Source of the DNA: JABMQB01 sp963666575
Lineage (GTDB): Bacteria > Bacteroidota > Bacteroidia > Bacteroidales > Prolixibacteraceae
DNA length: 64,000 bases
Reading direction: 5' to 3'
Assembly: GCA_963666575.2 (NCBI GenBank)
Contig: CAXXYG010000025.1
Coordinates: forward strand, 248,001-312,000
Positions within the stretch are counted from its first letter, which is position 1. The number at the start of each line of letters is the position of its first letter. Positions 61,838 to 64,000 of this stretch are shown here, piece after piece. Made by a program: the position numbers and the translations under genes. Under the pieces are notes generated by a model. The model did not search any database and was not told the DNA's origin. It saw only the letters and a list, made by a program, of their open reading frames with translations.

Positions 61838-62545
61838 TTATTGATTTGGTTGAGTTATTTCTGGCGCAGTCCCTTTTCTGTAAAAATGGAAATGACAGTA
61901 ATCGCCCCCTTTGGCAAGTGTACACGGACGGCGGAATTCGCTTTGTGTGGCTTCTTCGATTAATGGATAACCAGCCAGATCGTGGTCGCAACCCAGCGTC
62001 CCTATTTCAGGGCAGTCAATGGCATTAAACAATTCAACATTGATGCACGAGGTTACTTTAAATTCGAGCAAGTCCTCAGTTTCGTTAAAACCGCTGTTTT
62101 TCCAGGTTCCAATGCGGTCGATTTCTGTAAACATGGCACGGTTAAATTTTTTGTAATTATCAAACACATCGCCTTCGCATTTTACTAATTCATCAAGCTG
62201 ATACATTGCAGGCATAGAAACAGGAGCAACATTTTGCATCATTTTTGACATAAAATTTTCGGCAAACTTTCGACCTTTTTTATTGGCAATTGCAAAAAAC
62301 AATCCGCCCATCATTAGTAATTGTTTGTCCATGTCTTTACCAATAATTTTTGCCTTTTCAACTTGTTTCGGATAATCCTTTTTAATTCTGTTCGCGTTCT
62401 TTTTTACTCGCATCATTAGCAACATAAATCCCAATAGGCCAAATTCTTTTTTTAGCAGGTTAAAAATTACTTTTTCCTGTTTTTTCAACCCCTCTTTGGG
62501 CATTTCCAAAGCTTTTCCGTACTGTGACAATTCTTCAACTTTCAT
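61838..62545 (-). CDS. L-2-amino-thiazoline-4-carboxylic acid hydrolase family
   Basis: A 235-residue cytoplasmic protein of the ATC hydrolase family. The C-terminal half has the family signature: CINVELFNAIDCPEIGTLGC, then DHDLAGYPLI, and RRPCTLAKGGDYCHFHFY, with clustered Cys and His for metal or catalysis. ATC hydrolase opens the thiazoline ring in a bacterial L-cysteine route; family members often have other roles, so the name is tentative. It precedes the S41 peptidase gene by 16 bp. A short duplicated copy of its 5' end lies at 63473-63534. Confidence 0.8.
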   Translation of the reverse strand: MKVEELSQYGKALEMPKEGLKKQEKVIFNLLKKEFGLLGFMLLMMRVKKNANRIKKDYPKQVEKAKIIGKDMDKQLLMMGGLFFAIANKKGRKFAENFMSKMMQNVAPVSMPAMYQLDELVKCEGDVFDNYKKFNRAMFTEIDRIGTWKNSGFNETEDLLEFKVTSCINVELFNAIDCPEIGTLGCDHDLAGYPLIEEATQSEFRRPCTLAKGGDYCHFHFYRKGTAPEITQPNQ

Positions 62546-62663
62546 GATTTCTGTTTTTGGTTGTTTGATACATTTTCAATTGTTTGTGGCTATTATATTC
62601 CCTGTCTTTGGAAAAAGAGTATTTAGAGACACTATCACAAGGAATGATATTTTGTATCCTGCT

Positions 62664-63296
62664 TTAAAACTTTCCAAACTTAAAAGTTAATCCAAACTGA
62701 AATCCTTGTAAGGCATCTGTGTCGGTGGCTAATAAATCAACATCGGATGTAAAACGGTAGGTTGCCGAAGCGGCCATTCGAAAATATTTGGCAAGGTTAA
62801 ATTCCAGCTCAACTCCCGGCTCAAAAACAAAAATAAAATCCTTATCCAATTTATCGGGGTAATGGTCATCATACCAGTTCCCATCATCTTCAACAAGCGC
62901 AACACCACCAATCCCAACCAGGATTGGAAACGATACATGTACCGGTTTGGTTCCTGCAATTATGGGTTCAATAAATAAACCTCCGTAACCTCCCGCCAGG
63001 AAAAAATCATTCATATTCGGATCGCTGTAATGGTATTTGTCGGGGTTATTAATAAATCCATAGCCTGCTAGGCCAACAGCTAATTTATTGTTAAAAATTA
63101 CACCTCCGCGCATTCCGGCAACAAAGGCATCGCTGTTATCAATTTCTGAGTATCCAAGGCTAAATGCCCCATAAAATCCATCGCTTCTACTTTCAGAAAG
63201 AATAGTTTCTATTTGGTTGTTATTATAGTCGGTTTCCTGGGCATTGGTAATGCCAACTGCTGTTATTAGAAATATGAGTGCCGTTAATGTTTTCAT
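62664..63296 (-). CDS. Predicted outer membrane beta-barrel protein
   Basis: A 210-residue exported protein (signal peptide 1-19, ending TNAQ). The rest is composed of alternating strands with aromatic girdles: GFYGAFSLGYSEID, AFVAGMRGGVIFNNKLAVGLAGY, DFFLAGGYGGLFIEP, FEPGVELEFNLAKYFRMAASATYRF, ending LTFKFGKF with a terminal Phe. This fits a small 8-strand barrel of the OmpW/OprF type. Function unknown. It lies between the ATC-hydrolase gene and a duplicated fragment of that gene. Confidence 0.75.
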   Translation of the reverse strand: MKTLTALIFLITAVGITNAQETDYNNNQIETILSESRSDGFYGAFSLGYSEIDNSDAFVAGMRGGVIFNNKLAVGLAGYGFINNPDKYHYSDPNMNDFFLAGGYGGLFIEPIIAGTKPVHVSFPILVGIGGVALVEDDGNWYDDHYPDKLDKDFIFVFEPGVELEFNLAKYFRMAASATYRFTSDVDLLATDTDALQGFQFGLTFKFGKF

Positions 63297-63472
63297 CTTG
63301 TTATAATTTTAAATGTTATTTAAATATTTAATTTGAAAAGTTTATACCAAATACTATTCGGTTGAAGTGCAAGAACTATTCGTTTCCGGTCAAATTAGAA
63401 CAACCCCGGCCGTAAATACTTATTATGCTCCTGCCCTTGTGGGAAATAGATCCCTGGTTTTCGATTTCTCTT

Positions 63473-63534
63473 TTAGGTGAACGTTGCTCTTCCATACTGT
63501 GAAAATTCCTCAACTTTCATGATTTCTGTTTTTA
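63473..63534 (-). pseudogene. Duplicated 5' fragment of the ATC-hydrolase gene
   Basis: A 15-codon frame with ATG at 63520 reads MKVEEFSQYGRATFT then stops. Its first 10 codons and the preceding 13 bases (AAAAACAGAAATC) match the start of the ATC-hydrolase gene at 62545 (MKVEELSQYGKALEM) with only synonymous or single changes. Homology ends abruptly after codon 10. It appears to be a truncated tandem duplicate. Confidence 0.65.
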
Positions 63535-63544
63535 GTGTTATTCG

Positions 63545-64000
63545 TTAATTGTTTTTTACCCAGACTGATTTTAATATAAAATCACCCTTCGTATCGTTTG
63601 AGACAGTTGCTTTCCATGTCATTTTTTTCATCCACGGTTTTCCCGGAACCGGAGAATATCCTTTGGTAGGCTGAATAGTTATTACTATTATTTCTCTTTG
63701 TTTCTGAATGATATATTCACCTGCAATAATTCCGGTAGTTTCATCAACACTCACCGAAAAGCGTCCCTCTATTGTTCTAGCATTTTTTAATTGTTGCAGG
63801 TCGGGAATGGCAGGTGAGAATCTGAAATTCACCTTGTGCCTGTTTTGAATTCCGGAAAACCTTTTAATCTCTAAATGGCCACCGTTATTCAGGCATAAAA
63901 TTTCACTATCTTCCTTCTGGTATAAGTTGTTTTTGTTAACCCGAAGTTTTTTAAGCTTGGTATCATCATTCTTGTTCCAGCTAACAGTAACCGGCTCCAT
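63545..64000 (-). CDS. Hypothetical protein, 5' end cut by window edge
   Basis: At least 151 residues; a Met codon coincides with the last bases of the window, so the true start may lie beyond. The sequence is rich in Lys and beta strands (HLEIKRFSGIQNRHKVNFRF, EGRFSVSVDETTGIIAGEYII, MTWKATVSNDTKGDFILKSVW) and looks like a beta-sandwich. No signal peptide is visible in the part seen and I do not recognise the family. It is read towards the duplicated ATC-hydrolase fragment. Confidence 0.6.
   Translation of the reverse strand: MEPVTVSWNKNDDTKLKKLRVNKNNLYQKEDSEILCLNNGGHLEIKRFSGIQNRHKVNFRFSPAIPDLQQLKNARTIEGRFSVSVDETTGIIAGEYIIQKQREIIVITIQPTKGYSPVPGKPWMKKMTWKATVSNDTKGDFILKSVWVKNN

Overview
The window looks like a chromosomal segment of an anaerobic or facultative Bacteroidota bacterium, probably near the Marinilabiliales/Prolixibacteraceae. 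The evidence is AT-rich DNA, few Shine-Dalgarno sequences, several candidate TAnnTTTG -7 promoter elements, LytS/LytTR signalling, a CarboxypepD_reg/TonB-dependent receptor, DUF1080 and DUF6807 proteins, PepSY-like proteins and a SigZ-type sigma factor. Assignment below phylum is inference. No tRNA, rRNA, CRISPR array or intact insertion sequence was recognised.

Layout. 0-9 kb: a cytidylate-kinase-like protein, then a 3-keto-glycoside type locus (DUF6807, Gfo/Idh/MocA oxidoreductase, sugar isomerase, double DUF1080 protein) beside a divergent membrane-anchored winged-helix regulator, and an oligopeptidase B-like S9 peptidase. 9-19 kb: Na+/solute symporter, soluble histidine kinase, aminopeptidase P, Nudix hydrolase, esterase, Tudor-like protein, LysE exporter, GH43 enzyme, propeller protein. 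18-26 kb: LytTR regulator with a 1006-aa LytS-type kinase, a Skp/OmpH chaperone, a TonB-dependent receptor and a broken PepSY-like gene. 26-34 kb: an accessory stretch with PAP2 phosphatase, arsM and sigZ (sharing a 27-bp promoter-like element), a flavin-binding protein with a tiny helix-turn-helix partner, Crp- and VTT-family genes, a methyltransferase, a frameshifted beta-propeller gene and several gene remnants.

34.5-51 kb is the centrepiece. A minus-strand operon encodes a [NiFe] hydrogenase (MvhA/MvhG/MvhD-like) with two HdrA-like flavoproteins, a QmoC-like membrane cytochrome b/ferredoxin protein and a maturation protease. It is preceded by an FNR/CRP-family regulator. On the plus strand lie pcm-like, hypF, hypC, hypD, hypE, hypA and hypB. 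No HdrB is present. The expected complex would link H2 through flavin and Fe-S clusters to the quinone pool, possibly with ferredoxin as a second partner. The large-subunit gene carries a +1 frameshift in a C run.

51-64 kb: a hybrid kinase with periplasmic OB-like domains, a coupled operon (transglutaminase-like lipoprotein, GNAT, pentapeptide-repeat protein), a kinase remnant, a class C beta-lactamase-like hydrolase, rsgA, a second GNAT protein, an S41 peptidase, an ATC-hydrolase-family protein, a beta-barrel protein and a gene cut by the window end. Several frame disruptions (35.74 kb, 33.67 and 33.70 kb, 25.81 kb) fall in or beside homopolymer runs, so sequencing error must be excluded before calling them pseudogenes.
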